The notes beneath the pieces are model-generated. The model did no database searches, had not been told where the DNA came from, and worked only from the letters and a program-made list of their open reading frames with translations. From NCBI GenBank assembly GCA_036873755.1, contig JAVTVY010017416.1, positions 1-64,000 on the forward strand: 64,000 nucleotides of DNA. The letters are read 5' to 3'. The DNA is from Hanleya hanleyi. Lineage: Eukaryota > Mollusca > Polyplacophora > Lepidopleurida > Hanleyidae. How positions within the stretch are numbered: position 1 is the stretch's first letter; each line of letters begins with the position of its first letter. The position numbers were made by a program, and so were the translations under genes. Positions 48,176-59,555 of this stretch are shown in pieces.

Positions 48176-48354
48176 TGGGCAACCATCCATTGGTGTTCTA
48201 ATCGTCAGCGCCCTTTGCTAGACCTCACAATTTCCGCCTTGCCGACCACTCGTGTTTACGCAGCTACGCCGAAGCGATCTTTAATGATCAAGCCACTGCC
48301 TTTCGCCTCAATTAAATCTTCGGGCACATCTTACGCCATAAAGAGACAACAACT
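48176..48354 (+). pseudogene. Decayed fragment of Polinton PolB N-terminal domain
   Basis: Two frames give recognisable pieces of the domain at residues 38-100 of the PolB at 1499-5409: WATIHWCSNRQRPLLDL from 48176, then FRLADHSCLRSYAEAIFNDQ, TAFRLN and, after a stop, IFGHILRHKET from 48232. At least one frameshift and one stop are present. It marks an old Polinton insertion in this region. The closest relative cannot be decided by eye. Confidence 0.75.
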
Positions 48355-48899
48355 GCGGAATTGCTGATCGCCAATCTGTTAATATCAGATGCCAGACAGC
48401 ATTCAGTAACTCTACTGCATACAAGGGATATCATTCATGAGATGTTTCTTTGTTTATTGAGTTGCTGGAATTTCTCATCGATAATATCTGACTGTGTGAA
48501 ATTTGGCAACACAACATATCAACAGCATATAGGTTTTAATGGGTACTAATTCTGTACCCCTTTTGGCGGACCTATATCAGTTCTCTTATGAATACACTAT
48601 ATACAGACGCTTACAATCATTCAAAGTCCGTTTCTTCTCCTTCACCAAATGATACAGAGTTGATATTCTCACTGTGGATAATCGTTATATAAATGACGCA
48701 GTGAAGGATTTATATGCGCCTTCATTGGATTTGAAGGAAACTACGGATAGCCTTAACGGCACATCATATTTAGACCTATAGCCCTATAAAATTGACGTGG
48801 GCCTTCTCTCTCGTCGACTTACATTTGCTAGATCATTTGTAAAATGTGACGATTTAATCAAAGTCACAGCCGATGACGTGACGATTTAATCAAAGCCGC

Positions 48900-49062
48900 T
48901 TCTCTCTTGCAGGAAACTAGCCTATGTTTATGTATACTATGATTGTCTTTTTGAATTTGGTGCTAATACTGTTATATGGAATATGGAATAGGTCTTTGGA
49001 TTATGGACGCGGATATTCTTTAATGGACGACGGCTGATTTATGAATGACGGACTAGACGCTT
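48900..49062. repeat. Left copy of an inverted repeat (partner 53168-53331)
   Basis: From 'cttctctcttgcaggaaac' to 'gacggactagacgcttgta'; the partner is on the opposite strand, roughly 80% identical by eye. Confidence 0.75.
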
Positions 49063-49114
49063 GTAACAAAACATTATCACAGAAACTTGTAGAAAAGCTC
49101 TATACCATGCACCA

Positions 49115-49340
49115 AATTGTACTAAAAATCGATTCACATGATTCTCCAACTGGGGGCGCTATTAAAGCGAGCGTTGTGGCCGTCTCAGCAGACACTTTGT
49201 CACCCACTACGATGTTCATTTGTACTACATGTTCGAAGAACTTATCTGCACAACTTACGCTGCTATGAATCTGCAAACAACGGCGGTGTCACTCAGTACA
49301 TATGTATGACCGGCGCACTGTCGTACCTCAGCGCCTGAGG
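49115..49340. repeat. Second copy of the 47.28-kb direct repeat
   Basis: Same order of phrases as 47276-47483; the two copies flank the decayed PolB fragment. Confidence 0.7.
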
Positions 49341-49352
49341 TACAGAAGTACC

Positions 49353-50110
49353 TAAGTAGCCTTAGTATCTCAGCCACGCTTTTATTGCAGCTGTTCATGT
49401 GAAGACTGTGAAGTATCCACACGGCCCCTAGCACCGGTTTAAGCGGAATTAGATACGCTAGCTCGGAAGCTGGGATGTCAGATCAGCTCTAACAAATACA
49501 GTGTAACTCATCTGATGTTAATACATGAGCATCGGGGACGTCTGACGGAGTGAACGCCGCAACATGGGGTGATCTTGGTAAATGCAAGAATACCCAGAAA
49601 AACTAAACTCTAATGCCCGACGTCGTACAGCTTAATTTCCCACCAAAACAGTGAACCTATATATATTTGTCGAATGACATGTACAGAGAGCGGACCTTGG
49701 GGACTAGCAGTTCACCAGCAGAATCTTGCCATATACAGGTAATAAATTGGAGCGATATGCAAGAGGTGAGAGAAATTGACGTCTGGCGACTTAACAGCAA
49801 CCATATGACTCCACATGAAAGCTTCCGTCAGCACCTCACATCCAGACCCGTGAATACGGTGGATTCTCGGACGTAGCCTTAGTATCTCAGTCACACTTTT
49901 ATTGCAGCTGTTCCTGTGAAGACTATGAAGTATCCACACGGCCTCTTCATGCAAACGGAATTAGATACGCTAGCTTGTCAGCTTTCATGACAGATCAGCT
50001 CAAAACGAATAACTCATCTGATGTTAATGGATGAGCACCGAGGACGTCTGATGGAGTAAACGCATCAACATGGAGTAAACCTGGTAAATGCGAGAATACC
50101 CAGAAAAATG
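49353..50110. repeat. ~245-bp direct repeat, two copies
   Basis: The copies at 49353-49606 and 49874-50110 share 'gtagccttagtatctcag', 'gaattagatacgctagct' and 'gagaatacccagaaaaa'-type phrases. Confidence 0.75.
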
Positions 50111-52380
50111 TCCGCACATCTTTAAAATCACCAAGATCAGTCACGACGACATTGGCGAGAACCTGCGGTCGTACGCTGAATATCGCACGCGACAAGAAGA
50201 TCGTACACGGCTACCCAGCACGCCATTACTGCGTTTCACTTGAGACACGCACGTCTAGAACGACCATTGGGTATGTCAAATATACCATTTCCTATGAGTT
50301 ATACTGATTCTTGGATGTGCATTGGGGGTCTCAAACTGGCTTTCATTGGGTATTTGACGTTAAACCCTATTCACTCACTCACTCACTCACTATCTGGGCA
50401 CACTAATTCAACACCAGGTCCATCCATGTCAAATGTGCTTCATGACTCCAGTACCCTCAGTGAACACCACACGAAATGCCCTCAATGGCCCGAAAAGCCA
50501 AAGGTCAACCTCCTCATCTCCACACTTATACTTGCGGCTCACGACCATAAGAGATTAGCGGTTTCGATAGTACTCGTTCCTAACGAACTACTTTCCCTTT
50601 CACACCGGTAATGGAAATTTCTTATGGATGACAGCTGCTTGCTGACTCTCTAATTTGACGCTTCTGTTCTTCGTTACAATGGCAACTGCTGTTGGATTAA
50701 CAAAACTATGGCAACCGGTTTAGCATAAAATGGTTGCGAAATTGTCAAAAGCACATTTATGCAACATTTTACAAATAAACTCATTTCAGCACAGTCTGTC
50801 ATACTGGGAATATGGTATCGTTACAATAATTCCACCTAACGTTTTTGTCAACGTATATAGAAAACGTTGGAACACCATCACAAAGCAACGTTGTCAAAAA
50901 GGTAGATATATACGTCCGAGTTCAACGTTTTGACAACATTGTCGCAACGTTTCTTTTCTGACGGAACCAAACCACAACATATCCACAGCATGTTAGTTGT
51001 TAGCATGGAACGGTGTTCCATTTCGCCCTGATTACTTGGCAATTCAGATGTCAGATCTAGGTTTTGTGGAATGATTTTTTGGTACAGAGCTGCACTAGGA
51101 AGATGATCACAGGGTTGCTCAATCTGACATAATGGGAGACAACCCTGTTTGGAGTTTGGTACTTTATCGTACACTTTTCGATCTTGATACAGATTTGAGA
51201 AATGCGACAAATTGAATACCTCAGATACCATCTTTGAAAAGTCTTCTCACTACTCTCCGTTACAGACCGTATAGGCCCTACATATGCTGCGCGCCATAGC
51301 TGATATACCAGCGCTACCTCCGAACAGGGTTGTCTCTCATCTCGCCAGATTGAACACGAAGGGTCGTAGCTTTGTGTGAAAATTGATACCAGCGAAGGTA
51401 CGAAGCCTATGAGCCACTGTTTTCAGGGCATCGACTAGCATTCACTGGCACTGGGAAAAAACATTACTACAAATGATTTTCGTGAAATTTGAATAAGTTC
51501 TCGCAGTGCTGTTTATTGATAGGGATTCTCACTCGGCATTGGCTCGTAGCTATAATGATCTCGCCCATCACCAGTCCCATGCTAGTAGGAATCCATATAG
51601 GCATCGATGTTTAAACTCCTTGCAGGCACAGTATCAAGCCCTTACCCCGAACAGCGCATGTCAGCAGTATGACTTCCGTTGCCATGGAGATCGGCTTGAG
51701 ATGAAAAGCCAGGAGAAACAACTCAAATTAGACGAGATCCTTCGGAGGTAGAAGGGAATGATCAATTCATTTAGGTATGTATTTCATCTCCTGATAAGGG
51801 AAAATACAACGAGGGATATGCGCGCGGGAATACATCCTATAGTATGTGGTGTGGTTCACGTGCAGCGGGTCAGGGTCTACACATGAGAGGTGTAAAACCC
51901 CTACACCATTAATGCGCGAGGTTCTATGACTTCAACGGAATAAGCCGAGCAGTCGCGATTGGAGGTTTCCAAGATATAACTACCGAAATTGGATCCAACA
52001 TGGGCGCGGTTACTTTCAACAATCTGCAGTTTGACCTAGAAAAAATTGCAACAGAGTTGTGGTTTGCTGCAACTATTCCCCCAAACCATCCCGAACAACA
52101 TATGAAAAATGTAGATGAATATAAGCGAGGGAAAATGTTTAATTTGCATAAATTCAAGATGGCCGTTCTGCGCAATATTTTAGGTCAATTTTACACAGTA
52201 TACACTCTACCTTGGGAAGAGTTGCTCAAATTAAGCATTACAATTTAAAACAACTTCACATACATTCGCGCTGATAATATTTTTAGATATTTTGTCCAAG
52301 CAAATAGCCAAGATGGCTGCCATTTTCAACATGGCCGCTGTTCAGACAGTCGGATACCATCTCCAGCATATTAATCAAAC
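50111..52380. other. No gene recognised
   Basis: It contains a SINE-like tail at 50340-50395. An 82-codon frame at 52000-52248 (MGAVTFNNLQFDLEKIATEL...) is too short and isolated to support. 'aacagggttgtctc' at 51324 and its complement near 51140 suggest a small inverted duplication. Confidence 0.4.
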
Positions 52381-53735
52381 GGTAACGGTGGTTCTTCAAG
52401 GAATGAAGGTAACGTTGATTCTTCAAAGAATGGAGATAATCGTGGTGTTGCATGTAAGAGGTAACAGTGGTCCTTCAGGTATGAGGTAACGGTGGGCTTC
52501 AAGGATTAGTTGCAACGGACTTTCAGGTGTGATGGTAACGGTAGTCCTTCCGATATGGAGGCAACGGTGGTCCTTCAAAGAATGGTGGTCATTTTGGTAT
52601 GAAGGTAACAGTGATGCTGCAAACAATGGAGGTACTCGTAGTCCTTCAGTTATGAGGTTACGGTGGTCCTTCAGATATGAGGTAATGGTGGTCCTTCAGA
52701 TATGAGGTATCGGTGGTCCTTCAGGTATGGAGGTAACGGCAATCTACCAGGTATGGAGGTAAGGGTGGACCATCAGGTACGGAGGTAACGGTGGACCATC
52801 TTGTATGGAGGTAACGGCGATCTAACAGGTATGGAGGTAACGGTGGACCATCAGGTATGGAGGTAACGGTGGACCATCAGGTATGGAGGTAAGGGCGATT
52901 TACCAGGTATGGAGGTAACGATGGACCATCAGATATGGAGGTAACGGTGGGCCATCAGGTATGGAGATAACTGCGATCTACCAGGTATGGAGGTAACGGT
53001 GGACCATCAGGTATGGAGGTAACGGTGGACCATCAGGTATGGAGGTAACGGTGTACCATCAGGTATGGAGGTAACGGTGGACCATCAGGTATGGAGCTAA
53101 CGGCGATCTACCAGGTATGGAGGTAACCGTGGACCATCAGGTATAGAGGTATCAGTTATTCTACAGATACAAGCGTTTAGTCCGTCGTTCAATATTCATC
53201 CGTCATTCATTGAAGAATTTCCACGTCCATAATCCGAAGACCTAATTCATATAAAAGCATTAGCACCAACTTTACAGAATGAATCTTGGTATACATAAAA
53301 CTAGGCTAGTTTCCTGCAAGAGAGAAGAATGGAGGTAACGGTGGACCTTAATGTATGGAGGTAACGACGGTCTATCAGGTATGGGGGTAACGGAGATCCT
53401 TCAACGAATGGAGATAACGGTGGATCTGTAATGGTGGTCCTTCAGGTATGGCGAAAACGATGGTCCTATGGATATGGAGGTAACGCGAGACCTTCATTTA
53501 TGGAAGTAAGGGCGACCATCCAAAGAATGGGGGCATCGTTGGACCTTCAGGTGTGAAGGTTACGCTGCTCCTTCAAGGAATAGAAGCAACTGTGATCCTT
53601 CAAGGAGTGAAGGTAAAGGTGGACCTTCAGTTATTGAGGTATCTGGTGTCTTTCAATTATGGAGATATTAAAGGTGGTCCTTTCGGGAATGGAAGTAACG
53701 GTGGAAGTGGTCGTAATGGTGGACCTCCAAACGGT
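52380..53735. repeat. 26-bp minisatellite GGTATGGAGGTAACGGTGGA...
   Basis: The unit is GGTATGGAGGTAACGGTGGA followed by CCATCA, most regular at 52720-53150; looser relatives extend from about 52380 to 53730. The array is interrupted at 53168-53331 by the inverted partner of 48900-49062. Confidence 0.9.
53168..53331. repeat. Right copy of the inverted repeat (partner 48900-49062)
   Basis: Complementary to 48900-49062; inserted inside the minisatellite. Confidence 0.75.
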
Positions 53736-54439
53736 GAGTAGTATAGAAAACCCTTTTAAAGCCGTATTTTGCCGGGGGAGGTAACTCTTGCATCCGCCAG
53801 GGGGCGCCACCAGCTCAAGAGACCAAAAACTACCTCCGAACACAGAAGAGTTCCAATTTTTGCAGGTCACAGCGCAGGTCAAGTGCACTATAGTTCCAAC
53901 ATGTGGCGCCACCAGGGTGACGTCACTTCCGATCCCTATGTAGTATGTATTCCTCCGCGGTCTGGCGGTAATGCGGTATGCCTCCGCGGACAGAAAGTAG
54001 TCCCAAATACTTGGTCTACAATAGGGGCCTGTATTATACAATATACGGGGAAAATGCCTGTATGGGGTATGGGGGTGGTCATTTTTTGTGGATTTTACTA
54101 TGGGTTGTTTGGTCTTGTTTTTTCACGTCTCACGATGAAAAACACGATGGGAGGGGTCCCGGTGGTCCGTGTCTTTTCGGTCACGTCCGTGTCTTGCAAA
54201 CAAACAAAAAGGGGATTCCCCTTTGGCATCGATGGTGCTGCCCTCTAGAGGGTGCATGTAAAATGTCTCCAGATATAAAAAACGGAACAGGGACTTTACC
54301 CTAGAATATACTCCTATCGACTCTATCCCATGGGGGGCATATCGGTCTCCCGGGCTTATCGGGGCCTGCATATCGGGTGTTTTCACAGAAATAAATAAAA
54401 TAAATAAATAAAATGCGGAATACGGACTCGTACAATATA

Positions 54440-55300
54440 CAATATACGGGGAAATGTCTGTATGGGGGGAGGGGTGGTCAATTTTTGGGGGGGGAGGTGT
54501 TACTATGGGTTGTGGGGTCTCGTTTTTCTCGTTTCGCCGAGAAAAACACAATGGGAGGGGTCTCGGAGCGAATCGGTGAAATTTTTGGGAAAAGTCACCG
54601 AGGTCTGTATATAGGCTCATACTGGCTATATGGGGGGAGGGGTGGTCAATTTTTTTTGTGGGTGTTACTATGGGTTGTGGGGTCTCGTTTTTCTCGTCTC
54701 GCCGAGAAAATCACAATGGGAGGGGTCCCGGAGCGAATCGGTGAAATTTTGGGAAAAAGTCACCGGTATATAGCCCCATATAGTGCCATACTGGCTATAT
54801 GGGGGGAGGGGTGGTCAAATTTTTTTTTTGTGGGCTTTACTATGGGTTGTGGGGTCTCGTTTTTCTCGTCTCGCCGAGAAAAACACAATGGGAGGGGTCC
54901 CGGAGCGAATCGGTGAAATTTTTGGGAAAAGTCACCGAGGTCTGTATATAGGCTCATACTGGCTATATGGGGAGAGAGGTGGTCAATTTTTTTTGTGGGT
55001 GTTACTATGGGTTGTGGGGTCTCGTTTTTCTCGTCTCGCCGAGAAAAACACAATGGGAGGGGTCCCGGAGCGAATCGGTGAAATTTTGGGGAAAAGTCAC
55101 CGAGGTCTGTATATAGGCTCATATAGCTCCATACTGGCTATATGGGGGTATAGGTTCAACCTGAGAAATTCACACACGTTCATTGTGATATGGGTTGCTT
55201 GGATTTGTTTTTCACGTCTCGTCATTTAGAACACGATGGGAAGGGTTTCGAAACGAAACGGTGAAATTTTTGGAAAAGTTCATCGAGGCCTGGATAAGCC
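54440..55300. repeat. Array 1, left arm: ~170-bp units
   Basis: Units with 'actggctatatgggg', 'gggttgtggggtctcg' and 'gcgaatcggtgaaattt' start near 54457, 54630, 54793, 54960 and 55135. A diverged unit lies at 54060. ORFs across it are by-products of the period. Confidence 0.85.
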
Positions 55301-55439
55301 CATAGGCCTATACTGCATGGCTATGGGGGTATAGGCCCATACTGGGTGGACATTTTGGGGTCTAGGTGAGCCCCTAATGATCCTATGGTGTCGTGTGAAG
55401 TCTTATTTTGAAGGTCTCGTGGAGGAGCATCCGACTGGA

Positions 55440-56280
55440 CTAATTCGTCCGTTTTCAATATTCTGCGCATGCGCAGTCTGGCCGTAGTATAGAAAGCAGG
55501 TATTTTTGGGGGGGTATGTGGTTGTGTGTTTGGGGTAGAGATGGACCGCTATGGGTCCGAATGGGTCGTGGAAGGTGTCAAAGTGAAGGGGTAGAGTCAG
55601 AATGGCGTGTTTTTTATTGAAAGTCGCGTCAATCTGCGCATGCGCAGTTGGTTGTAGTAAATAAAGTGTCCATTTTGGAGCAGTGCAGGAAGGTATTTGG
55701 GGTAGAGATGGACCATCCTTGGTCCGAATGCGTCCTGGGAGGTGTCATGTTGTAGCTCTCGGGGTGTGCATCTCCATTTTAGGGATGTTCGCTTCATCTG
55801 TGACGTCATCGGTGACGTCATCAGTACGAGTAGTAGCGAAAGTGGGCATTTTGGGAAAGTACAGGAAGGTATTTGGGGTAGAGAGGGACCATCCTTGGTC
55901 CGAATGCGTCGTGGGAGGTGTCATGTTGTAGCTCTCGGGGTGTACATTCCGGTTTGAGGGATGATCACGTCATCTGTGACGTCATCAGTAGGAGTAGTAG
56001 CCAAAGTGGGCGTTTTTGGGGGTGTGTGGAGGTGTGTTTGGGGTAGAGATGGACCATCCTTGGTCCGAATGCGTCGTGGGAGGTGTCATGTTGTAGCTCT
56101 CGGGGTGTACACCCCGATTTGAGGCATGTCCGCAGCATCTGTGACGTCATCGGTGACGTCATCAGTACGACTAGTAGCGAAAGCGGGTATTTTGGGGCAG
56201 TGAAGGAAAGTATTTGGTGTAGAGATGCACCATCCTTTGTCCGAATGCGTCGTGTGCGGTGTCATCTTGTAGTAACGCCC
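55440..56280. repeat. Array 2, left arm: ~170-bp units with CRE palindromes
   Basis: 'ggtagagatggaccatcc'-type anchors lie near 55538, 55704, 55877, 56042 and 56219. TGACGTCA, the CREB/ATF consensus, occurs at about 55801, 55813, 55977, 56142 and 56154. Flanking units instead carry TGCGCATGCGCA. Confidence 0.85.
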
Positions 56281-56786
56281 GCCAACACCAAGCTCAATGC
56301 TTCAATGCCCTGGTGAAATAGCTCAGAAGCTCTGATTTTCTAGATATTCCATGGAATTGTCACTCATTCTTCGAAATGCAGTGACGTCCGTCGTTACGCC
56401 TTAACAGACCGGAGAGAGTACAACAACAACAAGAAGGATGAGACATGAGAGTACAACAACAAGAAGAAGTTTTTTCATATAGTTTATTCTCCCCAATGTT
56501 ACATCATACCCACGCTGGGGGAGCCGCGTTGGGTATATTTACAATTCAGGAAGACTCTTGTCCAATCAGAGGCCACCATTTGCATCTGTCATATTCGTTC
56601 CTGTCCGTTAGATGTATTCTTGTCCAATCAGAAGTCTCCATTTCAGAAAGTTCCATCTTCGGCCATGTTCGCTCTGAACCGTTTATTCTAATCATCGTCG
56701 GGCAGGCCAGGATACCGTTGAGGCAACATATCCTCAGATAGTTGTTTGTGCATTCTGAGTATCTATCAGTGCATGGATGAATACAT

Positions 56787-57663
56787 TCACCCGATGGGAA
56801 GATTCCGTAATTTGGTCACGAAGAACGTAACATTGGTCACCCTCTCTACGACCCATTGGAAGTTGGGGCGCTGTTCATAGGCCCATCCCAAGATATCCAA
56901 TTGGTCCACTTGGTCCAGCACGGGCTGTAGCGACGCCCGGTTAATGATGGTAAACGGTTGGTCAAATACCCGGATGTTACTGCTGTCTCCTTATGCTGCA
57001 GTACATAACCAAACGCCAGATTTAATTTGAAGGACGTAGCTTGGTCATTGAAGATGGCTTCCACGTAGCTGCGTAGACGGGCGAGGTTGATCAGTCGGAA
57101 ATTGTAGATATCTTGAATAGGGCGATGACGGTGGAAACAGTGCCGTATCATGGGCCAATGGCGCCGATAGATGTCACTCACTGGATGGGCGTCCTGTAAG
57201 AGATCGCTGGGAACATCCACCGCATCTTCCAGAAAATGTTCGATGTTGTCAGGCGTCTGACTGGGAACACTAACGCTGGGGGCCGGCTGGATATCTAGGC
57301 TCTTCTGAACTGTGGGTATAGGCGGGCTCTCCGTGTTCGCATCACCAGTGACATTCGTCTCCCCGGGCTCATCTTCACTAGGTCTGTCCCTCATGGGTGC
57401 CTCTCTAGTGGTGACGGACTATGAATCAAATGTTGGTGCTGTCTTAACTGACTGGGTCGTTTGAAGAGTTGACCACATTCATTACATTGTTCCGTCGCGC
57501 CGGCGTGGAGTGAGCGTTCATGTCGTAGTAAAGCATCTTCCCGATTAAATGACCGTGCGCAAGTTATACAAGTATATCGTGCACCGTTGTGGATGGAGGA
57601 CTCGTGTCGTCGCAAATCTTGTGGGCGAGTAAATGGCTTCTGGCAAGTTGTGCAAGATAACAT
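56787..57663 (-). pseudogene. Left-arm zinc-finger/PolB-N gene, frameshifted
   Basis: Counterpart of the intact right-arm gene. ATG 57661-57663 lies about 50 nt after a TATA box (57709-57714). The three C2H2 fingers are intact, but relative to the right arm there is a ~22-nt loss near 57402 and a 25-nt loss near 56985; each shifts the frame. The original stop position (56787-56789) and the AATAAA beyond it are conserved. This copy is therefore inactive as a fusion but could still give a zinc-finger peptide ending at 57391. Confidence 0.75.
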
Positions 57664-57708
57664 ATCGGCTGTGGATCTGGAAATGATGAATGCCGTAAAA
57701 TTCTGGCT

Positions 57709-57714
57709 CTTATA
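57709..57714 (-). promoter_or_regulatory. TATA box of the left-arm gene
   Basis: TATAAG on the minus strand, 46 nt before the ATG. Upstream (57770-57835) lie several CCGGATGT motifs. Confidence 0.6.
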
Positions 57715-57835
57715 GGCCAACATAGAAGTACCCGGATGTAGGCGCGGACGTCAGCGACAAGATCCCGGATGTACAAGAACCAGGATGTACCCGGATGTAA
57801 AAGTCTCTGGATGTAAAAGTGCCCGGATGTTCAAT

Positions 57836-58117
57836 TCACTTCGCCCACTGGAAAATTTCCTCTCTCCTCGTGCAAAGATCACATCCGGCCAAGGATACAC
57901 CTTCAAGGCAGGTCAGGCATCGCTGGCGATGGTAGCGGAGATCTCCGGGCTCTCCCCTGGTTGAGCTATAACCCACACTGAAGAAATCATCTATCATTTC
58001 CATAGTTATGGGCGGGTATCTTTTGGTAACTCGTTTGGGGAGTCGAGCGGGAACCGGCACCTTTTCGTCAATCTTCAACGATTGCTCGTCTGCCTTGGAA
58101 TTGGCTGGCTTTTCCAT
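57836..58117 (-). CDS. orf93, small Cys-containing protein of unknown role
   Basis: 93 codons from ATG 58115-58117 (MEKPANSK), chosen because a TATA box CTATAAATA lies at 58174-58182, matching the TATA-to-ATG distance of its neighbours; a longer frame reaches 58213 but would start upstream of the TATA box. The N-terminal half is Lys/Pro-rich (PVPARLPKRVTKRYPP); the C-terminal half has a possible zinc site CLTCLEGVSLAGCDLC. I do not recognise a family. Its last ~10 codons fall inside the left arm and recur in the right arm without the rest of the gene. A CCAAT box lies upstream. Confidence 0.5.
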   Translation of the reverse strand: MEKPANSKADEQSLKIDEKVPVPARLPKRVTKRYPPITMEMIDDFFSVGYSSTRGEPGDLRYHRQRCLTCLEGVSLAGCDLCTRREEIFQWAK

Positions 58118-58173
58118 TTGATTTGGGTCTGGTACAGGTTGTGAGAAATGTACATCTAACATGCGTGTTTCCG

Positions 58174-58182
58174 TATTTATAG
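58174..58182 (-). promoter_or_regulatory. TATA box of orf93
   Basis: CTATAAATA on the minus strand, with an ATTGG (CCAAT) box about 25 bp further upstream. Confidence 0.55.
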
Positions 58183-58310
58183 TTAGAGGGGAGGTGCCCG
58201 TCCTATCGACCAATCAGAAGCCATCATTTCAGAAAGTTCAATCTTCGTTCAGTGTAACCTAAACGTCTTCGGGCAATCCATGATACTGAAGCTCGAAGCT
58301 CTTACTTCTC

Positions 58311-58604
58311 TCATTCAACACTGGGATCAATCTCCATCGGCTCTTCAATACGCGGCGGCGAATCTACCTCCATGGGTTCTTCTATTCTCAGATGCATTCC
58401 CATAGAAACTGAAATATCCGGTCTCGAGAGTGGCGAACGTGATCCGTGTATGACATTTCGGTGACGTCTAAATTGACTGGGATGCTTAAAGGCTATATCA
58501 CAATCCGCACATGTATGCATGGGTACTTCGTGGCGTGCACGTGTGTGACAACGCAAACTGTCCAGACGATGAAAGCGCTTCGAGCAAGTTGTGCAAGAGA
58601 ACAT
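58311..58604 (-). CDS. Two-finger C2H2 protein with acidic repeats
   Basis: 97 codons from ATG 58602-58604, about 50 nt after a TATA box (58651-58656); upstream in-frame Met codons precede the TATA region or its TSS. Fingers: CTTCSKRFHRLDSLRCH-type (first pair C4/C7) and CADCDIAFKHPSQFRRH. The C terminus repeats RIEEPMEVD/RIEEPMEID. The start region is clearly paralogous to that of the zinc-finger/PolB-N genes, so the family arose by duplication within the element. Role: probable DNA-binding protein of the element; no target known. Confidence 0.65.
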   Translation of the reverse strand: MFSCTTCSKRFHRLDSLRCHTRARHEVPMHTCADCDIAFKHPSQFRRHRNVIHGSRSPLSRPDISVSMGMHLRIEEPMEVDSPPRIEEPMEIDPSVE

Positions 58605-58650
58605 ATCGGCTGTGGATCTGGAAATCATGAATGCCGTAAAAATTCTGGCT

Positions 58651-58656
58651 CTTATA
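58651..58656 (-). promoter_or_regulatory. TATA box of the two-finger gene
   Basis: TATAAG on the minus strand in the same context (GGCCTATAAGAGCC) as the TATA boxes of the two arm genes; CCGGATGT copies follow at 58672-58775. Confidence 0.6.
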
Positions 58657-58671
58657 GGCCAACATAGGAGT

Positions 58672-58775
58672 ACCCGGATGTAAACGCGGACGTCAGCGAC
58701 AATCGCCGGATGTACAAGAACCCGGATGTACCCGGATGTAAAAGTCCCGGATGTAAAAGTGCCCGGATGTTCACG
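58672..58775. promoter_or_regulatory. Cluster of ETS-like CCGGATGT motifs
   Basis: Six copies of CCGGATGT (at about 58674, 58707, 58722, 58731, 58747, 58763). Matching clusters precede the left-arm gene (57737-57830) and the right-arm gene (59780-59860, complementary). ETS-family factors are known to bind CCGGA(A/T)GT cores; use here is inference. Confidence 0.5.
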
Positions 58776-58849
58776 AATGTTCCACCATGCCGGATTTCTA
58801 TCAGGCCCAGGTTCAGAAACTCTCATGCCCTGCATGTGAATAGTCAGTC

Positions 58850-59178
58850 ATATTGTGTGTGTATGCATGTATGCGTCTGTGTGTATGCATCTGTGTGTGT
58901 GTTGGTGTGTACGTGTGTATGTGTGTGTGTATGCGTCTGTGTGTGTGTGTGTGTATGCGTGTGTATGCATGTGTGTATGCATGTATGTGTGTGTATGCGT
59001 CTGTGTCCTTGCGAGTGTGTGTATGCGTGCGTGTGTGTATGTATATGTGTACTTGAGTGTGTACGTGTGTGCGTGTATGCATCTGTGTGTGTGTGTGTGC
59101 GTGTGCGTGCATGTACGTGCATGTGTATGCCTGTATGTGTGTGTATGCGTCTGTGTTTATGCGTGTGTGTGTGTATGC
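58850..59178. repeat. (TG)n / TGTATG microsatellite
   Basis: About 330 bp of alternating purine-pyrimidine GTGTGTATG-type repeat. ORFs on both strands here are artefacts. Confidence 0.9.
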
Positions 59179-59555
59179 AACCACCACCACCACCACCAGG
59201 TGTTGACGTCCGTCAGCACCACCACTACCACCACTACCATCACCACTACCACCACCACCACCAACACCACCGGGCGTTGACGCCCGTCAACGCCACCAAC
59301 ACCACCACCACCACCACACAGCACCACACCACCACACCATCACCACCACCACTGGGCACACACGACCTGGTGTACCCTATGCCCGGTTCTTTCTTATATG
59401 TACAGACACCACCACCAACACCACCACCACACACTACCACCACACACACACCACCACCACATTCCACCACCACCACACACTACCACCACACACACACACA
59501 CACACCACCACATTCCACCACCACCACCACCACCACCACCGGGGGTTGACGGGCG
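59179..59555. repeat. (CAC)n microsatellite with TTGACG palindromes
   Basis: ACC/CAC repeats are interrupted three times by hairpin-forming blocks: GTTGACGTCCGTCAGCAC (59202), GGCGTTGACGCCCGTCAACG (59272) and GGTTGACGGGCGTCAACGCC (59544). Confidence 0.85.

Noticed and set aside
54123..55229. ORFs of 100-196 codons in the outer arms (also 62522-63999)
   Set aside because: They follow the ~170-bp tandem period, appear on both strands and repeat the same peptide; by-products of the arrays.
58710..59549. A 279-codon ORF, plus several ORFs on both strands at 58813-59622
   Set aside because: They translate the TG and CAC microsatellites into Cys/Val/Tyr/Met- or His/Thr/Pro-only sequence; no domain and no codon logic.
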